From positions 1 to 9,209 of the forward strand of contig CAUJFK010000156.1 of assembly GCA_963169175.1 (NCBI GenBank): 9,209 bases of DNA, in the 5' to 3' direction. Of this stretch, positions 1 to 6,580 are shown one piece after another. The position numbers and the translations under genes are program-made. A model generated the notes under the pieces. The model did not search any database. It was not told the DNA's origin and was given only the letters and a program-made list of their open reading frames with translations. Numbering within the stretch: position 1 is the stretch's first letter; every line of letters begins with the position of its first letter. Source of the DNA: Acidobacteriota bacterium. GTDB lineage: Bacteria; Acidobacteriota; Blastocatellia; Pyrinomonadales; Pyrinomonadaceae.

Positions 1-1951
1 GCCAGACCGCAATGTCCGCGCGTTCGTCACCATCGTAATCACCGACAGCAGGCCGGTCACCGTCCTGGCCGAACTGGACCTGGCCAAAGCTCGGGACGCT
101 GTCGCTGTACGCGATGTACCAAGTCCCCGTTGATGGGCGGAAGACGGCGATATCCGTTCTATTGTCGCCGTCAAAATCTGCCGCAGCCGGGATGTCGCCC
201 GGCTGGCCGTACTGCCGATAGGTAAACGAACCTTTTGTAAGCATGTACCAGGTCGAGTCTGCGGCTCGAAATACGGCCAGGTCAGTTTTGCCGTCGCCGT
301 CAAAATCGCCGGGCGTCAAAATGTCAGAAGCCGCTCCAAACAAATGCGAGCTGAACGTCGGGCCCGCGGAGCCGAATATGAACCACTCCGCGGTCGCGGG
401 CCTAAAAACGCTGACATCGGTCCTTCCGTCTCCGTCAAAATCGGCCGCGGCGTTTCGCCGAAACGGAACGCCCGCCACCGGTGCATCTGAGATGTTGCCG
501 TCGATATTGAACGTAATGCCGCCCCACGTTTCATTGTGAGGCGCCTGCCATTGCTTTATACGCTGATGGTCGATCCACAAATTGGTGGGGAAATTTGCGA
601 ACGAGACATATCGCCATACCGACGGCACATTGTCCCACCGTGCCATCCAAACGGCATCCATGCGGTCCGCCGGCGCCATCATTTGCCAATCTTCGATCGC
701 ATTTTTGGGCGACCCGTACACGCCCGAGATATATCCGAGCTCGTGTACTCGGTTGGTCCAGCCTTTCAGGAATGCGACCGTGGCGGTCCGGCAGCCCGGT
801 GTCGAAACTGTCTCATCGTATCGCTCCATGTCGTAGTAGATGACAGAACCAACATTCAGGCCAATGCTTAACGCGTCTGCTGAGGCAATATCGGCCTCGC
901 CGCGTCCCTGTTGTTCCGCAACCGCAGGATCGTAGCTATGCTTTGCGGTCGTGGCAGAAGCGGTACAGGGTGATTGATATCCGACGACCGTCGGGATCAG
1001 GCCCCATCCCATTGTCGATACCTGATCGATCCAGGCAGGGTTGTTTGTAAATGGCTGGGAAGGACAGGCTCGGTTTCGGCCGCTGAAATAGATGTTCGAA
1101 TCAAAGAAATAGGAATTGTTCCACCAGACCTGCATTTGCGTTGTCGAGCCCGCCTGACACTTGTCAAAGCCGCGGTTCAGGCTGACACGCGTCGAACCGC
1201 CGGGGACCGCCGCACGAGCCTGTTCATTGGCGGCATTTCGGCTGAGCACTTGTATCTGTTTGATCTTCGGCGGCGTTGCCTCCCTTCCTGCGATAAAGAG
1301 CCTTGTTTCCTGAACGCAGCCCGTCTTGAAACCAAGGCATTCGCCCGATGTTTCAACTTTCCAATTACCCATTCTTGTCCGGGAAGCAGCCTTTACTTCG
1401 GAATACGGCTCGATCGAACGGCGGACAAACGACCATGTTGCTCCGCCATCGCCGGAGCGATAGATGGCCCTTCCGATAAAGTTCGAGCTTGTCGGTATTC
1501 GTGCTGTGATCTCAAGCGCACCACCCGGTTCGCCCGTAAGCGTCGCGTCTGCCACGATGACCTCCAGAAAACCCGTGTTCTCTAGAGTGATCGGCCGACG
1601 GCCCCAGGTTGAGCCGCCATCTTCGGTCGCTGCAAGTTCGTACGATCCATTCGACGGGTCGGCGACAAGTACAAGGCCTGACATTGGTGTTTTGAAAAGG
1701 ACCGAAGCGATCGACCGGCCCGGAACAATGGGCAGCGAAAGCTGATCCCATGAACCACCCGCATCTTCAGTGCGGAAGATAGCATCATTTGTATAAACCA
1801 GGCCGGACCGTTTGCTGAACGGGATCAAGTCCTTGATCTCGGAACTCGCGGGAGCGGGCCCTTCGATGCCGGTCACTGAAATATCGGACACTATACCCTG
1901 TGCAAACGTTGCTCCGGCAGCAGCCGCGAGAAGAAGAATTAGCCTGATCAT
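1..1951 (-). CDS. Secreted Asp-box / DUF1906 glycoside-hydrolase-like / FG-GAP repeat protein (C-terminus cut by window edge)
   Basis: I translated the minus strand from ATG 1949-1951 and found 650 codons without a stop up to the window edge, so the C-terminus is missing. Residues 1-18 form a signal peptide (MIRLILLLAAAAGATFAQ) and the protein is probably exported. Three Asp-box motifs follow: TEDAGGSW (61-68), TEDGGSTW (109-116) and SGDGGATW (166-173), typical of sialidase-like beta-propeller blades. From about 256 to 490 lies a DUF1906 (Rv2525c-like, glycoside-hydrolase-like) domain: GFDKCQAG at 261-268, MGWGLIPTVVGYQ at 314-326, IYYDMERYD at 371-379 with D374 and E376 as candidate acidic site residues, and HNETWGG...NIDGN at 472-486. 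Residues 500-650 are FG-GAP/VCBS-type repeats. Several Cys (265, 296, 329, 387) suggest extracellular disulphides. The start is supported by GAGGA six bases upstream. Cell-wall or polysaccharide action is inferred from the DUF1906 fold; the substrate is unknown. Confidence 0.9.
   Translation of the reverse strand, partial: MIRLILLLAAAAGATFAQGIVSDISVTGIEGPAPASSEIKDLIPFSKRSGLVYTNDAIFRTEDAGGSWDQLSLPIVPGRSIASVLFKTPMSGLVLVADPSNGSYELAATEDGGSTWGRRPITLENTGFLEVIVADATLTGEPGGALEITARIPTSSNFIGRAIYRSGDGGATWSFVRRSIEPYSEVKAASRTRMGNWKVETSGECLGFKTGCVQETRLFIAGREATPPKIKQIQVLSRNAANEQARAAVPGGSTRVSLNRGFDKCQAGSTTQMQVWWNNSYFFDSNIYFSGRNRACPSQPFTNNPAWIDQVSTMGWGLIPTVVGYQSPCTASATTAKHSYDPAVAEQQGRGEADIASADALSIGLNVGSVIYYDMERYDETVSTPGCRTATVAFLKGWTNRVHELGYISGVYGSPKNAIEDWQMMAPADRMDAVWMARWDNVPSVWRYVSFANFPTNLWIDHQRIKQWQAPHNETWGGITFNIDGNISDAPVAGVPFRRNAAADFDGDGRTDVSVFRPATAEWFIFGSAGPTFSSHLFGAASDILTPGDFDGDGKTDLAVFRAADSTWYMLTKGSFTYRQYGQPGDIPAAADFDGDNRTDIAVFRPSTGTWYIAYSDSVPSFGQVQFGQDGDRPAVGDYDGDERADIAVW
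2..454 (-). repeat. Tandem FG-GAP/VCBS-type protein repeats, at least four units
   Basis: Within the minus-strand secreted protein, the unit D-F/Y-D-G-D-x-x-x-D recurs at residues 504, 549, 592 and 638, a period of 43-46 residues (about 129-138 bases). Each is followed by a V/I-A-V-F-R-P-like strand and, where seen, a W-(Y/F)-(I/M) strand. The D-x-D-G-D-x-x-x-D spacing is that of calcium-binding loops in integrin-alpha-like or VCBS beta-propellers. The fourth unit is cut by the window edge, so the total number is unknown; seven would complete a propeller. Confidence 0.85.
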
Positions 1952-1957
1952 ACGACG

Positions 1958-1962
1958 TCCTC
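1958..1962 (-). promoter_or_regulatory. Ribosome binding site of the secreted DUF1906 protein
   Basis: GAGGA on the minus strand lies six bases before ATG 1949-1951. This is good Shine-Dalgarno complementarity and spacing, and it fixes the start in front of a convincing signal peptide. Confidence 0.7.
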
Positions 1963-1995
1963 AAATTATTCGAATTGGTGATGGAAAGCGAAAAA

Positions 1996-2025
1996 AGTAT
2001 AGCTTATCGTGATACCCGGGGGCAA
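1996..2025 (-). promoter_or_regulatory. Candidate sigma70-like promoter for the secreted protein gene
   Basis: On the minus strand, TTGCCC (2020-2025) is followed after 18 bases by TATACT (1996-2001), about 45 bases upstream of the start codon. The -10 is a good match and the -35 is partial. This is sequence resemblance only. Confidence 0.35.
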
Positions 2026-2047
2026 TGGCGGCTGGCCTGACAGCGGC

Positions 2048-2059
2048 ATGTCGTGACAT
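2048..2059. promoter_or_regulatory. Dyad ATGTC-GT-GACAT, candidate operator
   Basis: A perfect inverted repeat with five-base arms and a two-base centre sits between the two divergent candidate promoters, upstream of both -35 elements. Its position would suit a regulator acting on both genes, but arms of five bases can arise by chance. Confidence 0.25.
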
Positions 2060-2066
2060 CGATGCT

Positions 2067-2094
2067 TTGATTGCATCGCAATTTAGGCTAATTT
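2067..2094 (+). promoter_or_regulatory. Candidate sigma70-like promoter for the membrane-protein pair
   Basis: TTGATT (2067-2072) and TAATTT (2089-2094) are separated by 16 bases, with the -10 about 24 bases before ATG 2119. The spacer contains the dyad ATTGC-ATC-GCAAT (2070-2082). A second dyad, GTCAG-GTA-CTGAC (2096-2108), lies at about the expected transcription start. No clear Shine-Dalgarno precedes ATG 2119. Resemblance only. Confidence 0.3.
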
Positions 2095-2118
2095 AGTCAG
2101 GTACTGACACTCGCACCT

Positions 2119-4122
2119 ATGCTGTTAGCTCTGCTCCTGATCACAGCTATTGCCGCCGGCGGTTTTGCGGTCACCTATCTGTTCGAGGACGGCGAGCCGT
2201 TCCTTTGGCGGTTTGGGGCCGGTACAGTTATCGGTTCGGCCCTCTTCGGCACGGTGTTGTTTGTGTTTGCGTCGATCGGCGGCCTCAGCGCTCTTGTTGC
2301 GGCGGCGGCACTGCTGGTGACGTTGGCTCCGACAGTTTTGATCGCAGGCGGTCCGCGGCGTAAGAGATTCCAGCGCGATTGGGACCGGGCCAAAGGTAAA
2401 ACGCACGGAGCGAGCCCGGCAAAAGCTCTTCGCTTTTTCTACTATGCCGGATTTCTCCTGCTTTTTATTCTGTTCTTTGCTCAGACGATGTACGTTACCG
2501 ACCAGGGCATATTCACCGGCGGGTCGAACAACCTGGGTGATCTGCCGTTTCATCTCGGCGCGATCTTGAGCTTCACGGACGGAGCAAATTTCCCGCCGCA
2601 GAATCCATCATTTGCCGGGGCAAAGTTTTCATATCCATTCGTTGCTGACCTGATCACGGCGGGCTTTATGAGGCTTGGTGTCGGCCTGCGTGAGGCGATG
2701 GTCATTCAGAATATCGCATGGGCATTTGGGTTGCTGGTTGTGCTTGAGCGCTTTGTCCTAAAGCTTACCTCCGACCGGCTTACGGCAAGGCTTGCGCCGC
2801 CGCTTCTGTTTTTCAGTGGCGGGCTCGGATTCATCTGGTTCTTTGGTGATCTCGGAGTGCAAGGTAAAGGCCTGGTCGAGATTCTCAACCAACTGCCGAA
2901 GGATTATACGATCGGTGATGAGTTTCGCTGGGGCAATTCGCTGATCACCCTCTTTATGACACAGCGGAGCCTGCTGTTAGGCATGCCGCTTACGATCATT
3001 GTGTTGGGTGCGCTGTGGAAGATCTTCAACTCACCATCGCGCGCGGTGTCCGCCGGTCTCCCGGAGGGCGAGAGCGCTAAGAGCCCAGTCGCTATCGCTC
3101 CCGGTCCTGACCCGGTGACGCTCCCGATCTTTATCATCGGCGTTATAGCCGGTACGCTGCCGCTGGTGCATCTTCACAGCCTTGCCGTTTTGTTCGTCGT
3201 TACTGGCGTATTGTTTTTCCTGCGGTTTGACCGTTGGTGGTCATTTATCGTCTTCGGTGTTGGGGTTTGCGTGGTCGCCTTGCCGGAATTGGCCTGGTCG
3301 CTTTCGGGCAGCGCGTCCGAGACAACGAAGTTTTTCGGCTGGCACTTCGGTTGGGATTCGCGTGACATCAACGTCCTATGGTTTTGGGTAAAGAACACAG
3401 GGCTGTTCATTCCGCTGCTGGCTGTAGGCATCTATCTGTTTTGTTTTCTGCAAACCGGGAAAGGCGCGAAAGGCGCAGAAGCGGTGGATCAGAAACCATT
3501 CAAATTGCTTTTGTTTTACATCCCGTTCGCCGCATTGTTTATCATATCGAATATCGCAAAACTGGCGCCGTGGGAGTGGGATAATATCAAGGTACTGATC
3601 TATTGGTGGATAGGCTCGATACCGTTTGTTGCATTTGCGGTTGCCTGGATGTGGCGAAAGGCCGCAGCCTTGAAGTTAGTTGCCGTTCTTTGCTTTGTTG
3701 GGCTGACCCTTTCGGGTTCGCTTGATGTCTGGAGAACGGTTTCAGGCGCTGTCAAAACGCGCGTGTTCGACGCGGACGCGGTAAAGCTGGCCGAAAAGCT
3801 CAAATCAAGTGTGCCCGCAAAAGCACTGTTTCTTAATGCTCCGACGTATAATTCCGCGATCGTGCTGACCGGGCGACAGTCGCTCATGCGCTATTCGGGA
3901 CATCTGTCCTCGCATGGAATAGATTATCTTCCGCGCGAGAACGATGTAAAAAAGATATACACCGGCGGGCCGCAGGCCGAAGAGCTTTTGAATAAATATC
4001 AGATCGATTACGTGCTTGTATCGCCGGAAGAGCGAACGGCGATGCGGGCGAACGAGGCTTTCTTTAGCCGATTTCCAGTTGCCGCGGAAGCTGGACAATA
4101 TAAGGTGTATAAAATTAGGTAG
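2119..4122 (+). CDS. Large polytopic membrane protein, GT-C-like, resembling DUF2298/'YYY' proteins
   Basis: This 667-residue protein has many hydrophobic segments from residue 1 to about 535 and a soluble C-terminal part (about 540-667). After two or three N-terminal membrane segments and a basic loop (78-104), an outer loop carries GDLPFHLG (140-147), NFPPQNPSFAG (157-167) and SYPFVADL (171-178). This order resembles the FPP...AGG...YYY region of DUF2298 (TIGR03662) proteins, although the three tyrosines are not kept. PWEWDNIKVLIYWW (484-497) is near the last membrane segments. YQIDYVLVSPEER (627-639) lies in the tail, where DUF2298 proteins carry a similar motif. The acidic outer loop and topology suggest a GT-C glycosyltransferase using a lipid-phosphate sugar donor; donor and acceptor are unknown. 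The downstream TIGR03663 gene is 75 bases away on the same strand and is probably co-transcribed. A stop at 2089-2091 makes ATG 2119 the first ATG in frame. Assignment to DUF2298 itself is inference. Confidence 0.8.
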   Translation: MLLALLLITAIAAGGFAVTYLFEDGEPFLWRFGAGTVIGSALFGTVLFVFASIGGLSALVAAAALLVTLAPTVLIAGGPRRKRFQRDWDRAKGKTHGASPAKALRFFYYAGFLLLFILFFAQTMYVTDQGIFTGGSNNLGDLPFHLGAILSFTDGANFPPQNPSFAGAKFSYPFVADLITAGFMRLGVGLREAMVIQNIAWAFGLLVVLERFVLKLTSDRLTARLAPPLLFFSGGLGFIWFFGDLGVQGKGLVEILNQLPKDYTIGDEFRWGNSLITLFMTQRSLLLGMPLTIIVLGALWKIFNSPSRAVSAGLPEGESAKSPVAIAPGPDPVTLPIFIIGVIAGTLPLVHLHSLAVLFVVTGVLFFLRFDRWWSFIVFGVGVCVVALPELAWSLSGSASETTKFFGWHFGWDSRDINVLWFWVKNTGLFIPLLAVGIYLFCFLQTGKGAKGAEAVDQKPFKLLLFYIPFAALFIISNIAKLAPWEWDNIKVLIYWWIGSIPFVAFAVAWMWRKAAALKLVAVLCFVGLTLSGSLDVWRTVSGAVKTRVFDADAVKLAEKLKSSVPAKALFLNAPTYNSAIVLTGRQSLMRYSGHLSSHGIDYLPRENDVKKIYTGGPQAEELLNKYQIDYVLVSPEERTAMRANEAFFSRFPVAAEAGQYKVYKIR

Positions 4123-4197
4123 AGGTCTGGTGAAAGAATTTAAGATTCAACCGAAGATCGGGTTTCAGTTTTCAGTTTGTTGGAACCGTAAAATAAG

Positions 4198-6012
4198 TTG
4201 AAAGGGATGGAAGAAAGTACAACCGAGAGAGAACGGAAGTTTGATAAACCGTGGCTTGTGAGCTGCGCGTTGATCACAGTCGTTGCGGCATTTTTCAGGT
4301 TTTATGAACTTGGCCTAAAGCCGTTTCATCACGATGAGGGTGTCAACGGCTTTTTTCTAACGTCGCTCTTTCGTAACGGAGCGTACAAATACGATCCGGC
4401 AAATTATCACGGCCCGACACTGTATTACATCTCGCTTTTCTTCTCGATGCTGTTCGGGTTGAACACCATTTCGGTACGTGCGAGCGTTGCGATATTTGGC
4501 GTGCTGCTGGTTGTGCTCGCATACTTTCTGCGGCCGTTCATCGGCAAGACCGGCAGCCTCGCTGCGGCTTTGTTCCTTGCTCTCTCGCCAGGCATGGTTT
4601 TCATCTCTCGCTATTTTATTCACGAGATATTCTTTGTTTTTCTTGCATTGGCTCTGGTGCTTTCGGTGCTGCTTTTCATCAGAAATAAAAAGGCCGGGCC
4701 GTTTGCGGTCGTGTGGATGGTCTTACTGCTTTTGGTTTGCTTTTTACCGTCAGGGCTTATGCTGGGTTCGTATCTCGGCGGCACCAGCAGCTCGGCTGTG
4801 TGGGCATTTCGGGTCGGGTTCTTTATTGCTGACGCCGCTCTCATCTTTTTCGTAATGCGGATGCTTCTTGGCTGGCGAGGCGGGCGGCCGATCTATCTGC
4901 TGCTGGCGTCGGCATCGACAGCGTTAATGTTTGCGACGAAAGAGACGACATTCATCACGCTCGGTACAATGCTGATCGCGATACCTTGCGTGATGATCTG
5001 GCAAAAGGTCTATGGTGCGAAAGGTGATGAGGTTGGGACCGACGATTCACTCATCAGTTGGAATAACTTTCGCTCGGCATTGGGCGAAGGCAAAGACCGC
5101 TTGATCCTGCTTGCCGCGGTCGCCGTCGTGTTCGTCTACGTGAATGTCCTATTTTTCTCATCATATTTCACTTATTACGAAGGAGTAAGCAAGGCCCTGG
5201 AAGCGTATGCGATCTGGACCAAGACCGGGACCAAAGATCATACGCAAAGCGGCTTTTGGGGATATCTGAGATGGAGCTTCGGATACGGGCAGGTGGGCTC
5301 GAAACTGGAGACCGCGGTCGAAGCGGCGATCTTCATCCTCGCGGGCCTCGGTACGGCCATAGCATTCTTAAAGGCCCGAAACCGCGTTGCAATGTTCACC
5401 GGACTTTGGGCTGTCGGATTGTTCATCGCATACTCACTGATCCCGTACAAGACGCCGTGGCTGGCGCTAAGCTTTATTTTGCCGATGTGCCTGGTTGCAG
5501 GTTACGGCATCGACGAAATGGCCCGTTCGAGCATCGTCGCGGTAAAGGCCGCCGGGCTGGCACTTGCCGCCGCCGCTTGCGTGCTTCTTGCCTATCAGAC
5601 ATATGACCTCAATTTCGTAAATTACGATAACAACGACCGAACGTACGTTTATGCCCACACCAAACGCCCGTTCCTGGAAATGATGCGCCGCATTGACCAC
5701 TATGCGGCAAAGAGCGGCAAGGGACAGGAACTGTCCATCGACATTATCTCACCGGACTACTGGCCGATGGTCTGGTACACGAACGATTATCCGAAGGCCG
5801 TCTATCACGGCCGCTTTATCGATACCTCGACCGCCGATGTCATAGTCGCAAAAAAGACCGACCAGGACCGCGAAGTGATCTTGCGCTATTCGGGCAAATA
5901 TAAACTTGACGGCGTTTATCCGCTGAGGCCGGGCGTCGATCTGGTCCTGCTCGTGCGCAATGACCTCGCTGACCCTGAGACGCAGGACCTTTACCGGATA
6001 AAGAATCCTTAA
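4198..6012 (+). CDS. TIGR03663 / Agl23-family GT-C-like membrane protein
   Basis: This 604-residue multi-pass membrane protein fits TIGR03663, named in databases 'flippase activity-associated protein Agl23' and related at the N-terminus to PMT-type (pfam02366) mannosyltransferases. The family's conserved points are visible: the DE pair in HHDEG (44-48), HGP in NYHGPT (69-74), and conserved-looking arginines R94 and R138. ATKETTFI (246-253), SLIPYKTPWL (413-422) and SPDYWPMVWY in the soluble tail also look conserved. The DE pair in the first outer loop is where GT-C enzymes bind metal or donor phosphate. A role in transfer or translocation of lipid-linked sugars is inferred from the family. 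The partner gene upstream fits the known co-occurrence of TIGR03663 with DUF2298-type proteins. The start is uncertain: TTG 4198 is listed, but ATG 4207 in the same frame is equally possible, and neither has a well-spaced Shine-Dalgarno. Its TAA interlocks with the stop of the convergent gene. Confidence 0.88.
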   Translation: MKGMEESTTERERKFDKPWLVSCALITVVAAFFRFYELGLKPFHHDEGVNGFFLTSLFRNGAYKYDPANYHGPTLYYISLFFSMLFGLNTISVRASVAIFGVLLVVLAYFLRPFIGKTGSLAAALFLALSPGMVFISRYFIHEIFFVFLALALVLSVLLFIRNKKAGPFAVVWMVLLLLVCFLPSGLMLGSYLGGTSSSAVWAFRVGFFIADAALIFFVMRMLLGWRGGRPIYLLLASASTALMFATKETTFITLGTMLIAIPCVMIWQKVYGAKGDEVGTDDSLISWNNFRSALGEGKDRLILLAAVAVVFVYVNVLFFSSYFTYYEGVSKALEAYAIWTKTGTKDHTQSGFWGYLRWSFGYGQVGSKLETAVEAAIFILAGLGTAIAFLKARNRVAMFTGLWAVGLFIAYSLIPYKTPWLALSFILPMCLVAGYGIDEMARSSIVAVKAAGLALAAAACVLLAYQTYDLNFVNYDNNDRTYVYAHTKRPFLEMMRRIDHYAAKSGKGQELSIDIISPDYWPMVWYTNDYPKAVYHGRFIDTSTADVIVAKKTDQDREVILRYSGKYKLDGVYPLRPGVDLVLLVRNDLADPETQDLYRIKNP

Positions 6013-6344
6013 GCGGCGATGCCAACGAGCACAAGGACAGTCCCGATGGCAATGTGCAGAGCATCATCGACTCGGGCCCAGCGGAAATATTTCTCAGGGA
6101 AAATGTTTCCAAAACTCGCCGCTGCCTGATACAGGTCGATCAATCCAAAACCAATGTTGAACCTGCGAATGTATGGCTCGTGGTTCGAATAGATGACAAA
6201 TACACCAATCAGGCCAAAGACAATGTGGAAAACATTATAGGCTGAGGTCCCGCTTGTGAGGCTTTTGCTTTGCGGGATGATGAAACCCAGTATGCCTACG
6301 ATGACGAGCAGGGGAGCAAAAACGAGAAGCAAGTAATAATTCAC
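6009..6344 (-). CDS. Small multi-pass (about 4 TM) membrane protein, DUF4383-like
   Basis: The protein has 111 residues from GTG 6342-6344. It shows about four hydrophobic segments: near 3-22 (FAPLLVIVGILGFII), 36-53 (AYNVFHIVFGLIGVFVIY), 60-75, and 92-110 (ALHIAIGTVLVLVGIAA). The repeated N/D-x-x-H-x-x-x-G pattern, in NVFHIVFG and DALHIAIG, resembles the DUF4383 group of small membrane proteins; this is a resemblance, not a firm assignment. Function is unknown. The GTG is chosen because it begins one base after the KTSC gene's stop and has AGGAAGG nine bases upstream. A longer reading of the frame to ATG 6470 would overlap the KTSC gene by about 125 bases, and its extra N-terminus is polar and unlike a membrane protein. 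It is probably translated in coupling with the KTSC gene. Confidence 0.7.
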   Translation of the reverse strand: MNYYLLLVFAPLLVIVGILGFIIPQSKSLTSGTSAYNVFHIVFGLIGVFVIYSNHEPYIRRFNIGFGLIDLYQAAASFGNIFPEKYFRWARVDDALHIAIGTVLVLVGIAA

Positions 6345-6345
6345 C

Positions 6346-6558
6346 TCATCTGACCTTCCTGAATTGATACACGGGCTTGATGAACTTCGTATAATGTCGG
6401 CCAATGGATTCAGCCTTGACAAGCGATCTGTAGGATTCCGCTGGGACCTGAAAATACTGATAAACTCCACCTCGGCGAAGTTCTATTTCAAGGATCCTAT
6501 TGTCAGGGTCGTATCCGACGGATCGGATACTTGATGATGAAACGCGTTCGCGGGTCAT
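6346..6558 (-). CDS. KTSC-domain small protein
   Basis: The 70-residue protein is almost entirely one KTSC domain (PF13619). The recognisable points, in order, are VSSSSIRSVGYD (6-17), a short strand with RRGGVYQYFQVP (28-39), and KAESIGRHYTKFI (48-60) with a final Y-x-F. This matches the family pattern of V-x-SS-x-I, GYD, G-x-x-Y-x-Y-x-x-VP and A-x-S-x-G. KTSC domains are named from the C-terminus of some lysyl-tRNA synthetases and occur as stand-alone small proteins in bacteria and phages; their biochemical role is not settled. The gene starts 22 bases after the HerA-type ATPase stop and ends one base before the start of the membrane-protein gene. All three are therefore likely to share a transcript. 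No strong Shine-Dalgarno precedes ATG 6556-6558. Confidence 0.85.
   Translation of the reverse strand: MTRERVSSSSIRSVGYDPDNRILEIELRRGGVYQYFQVPAESYRSLVKAESIGRHYTKFIKPVYQFRKVR
6354..6360 (-). promoter_or_regulatory. Shine-Dalgarno deciding the GTG start of the small membrane protein
   Basis: AGGAAGG on the minus strand, inside the last codons of the KTSC gene, lies nine bases before GTG 6342-6344. It supports the short 111-residue form over the longer reading frame. Confidence 0.55.
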
Positions 6559-6580
6559 AGCTGTTGCATCGCAGGAGATC

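Noticed and set aside
2..454. Regular repeats of about 130-138 bases as a CRISPR or tandem DNA repeat
   Set aside because: The similarity is at the protein level (D-F/Y-D-G-D loops) inside a long open frame; the DNA repeats are imperfect and there are no spacer-like unique inserts.
243..1745. Several plus-strand open frames (for example 536-871 and 974-1585)
   Set aside because: They lie wholly antisense to the secreted DUF1906 protein, whose frame has recognisable domains throughout; the plus-strand products look like nothing known.
4123..4197. Possible regulatory element between the two membrane-protein genes
   Set aside because: Only a short repeated TTTCAG/TTTCAG stretch was seen; there is no convincing promoter, hairpin or small open frame.
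6345..6470. Longer N-terminus for the small membrane protein, starting at ATG 6470
   Set aside because: It would overlap the KTSC gene in another frame, adds a polar Ser/Arg-rich stretch, and ignores the GTG with a good Shine-Dalgarno right after the KTSC stop.
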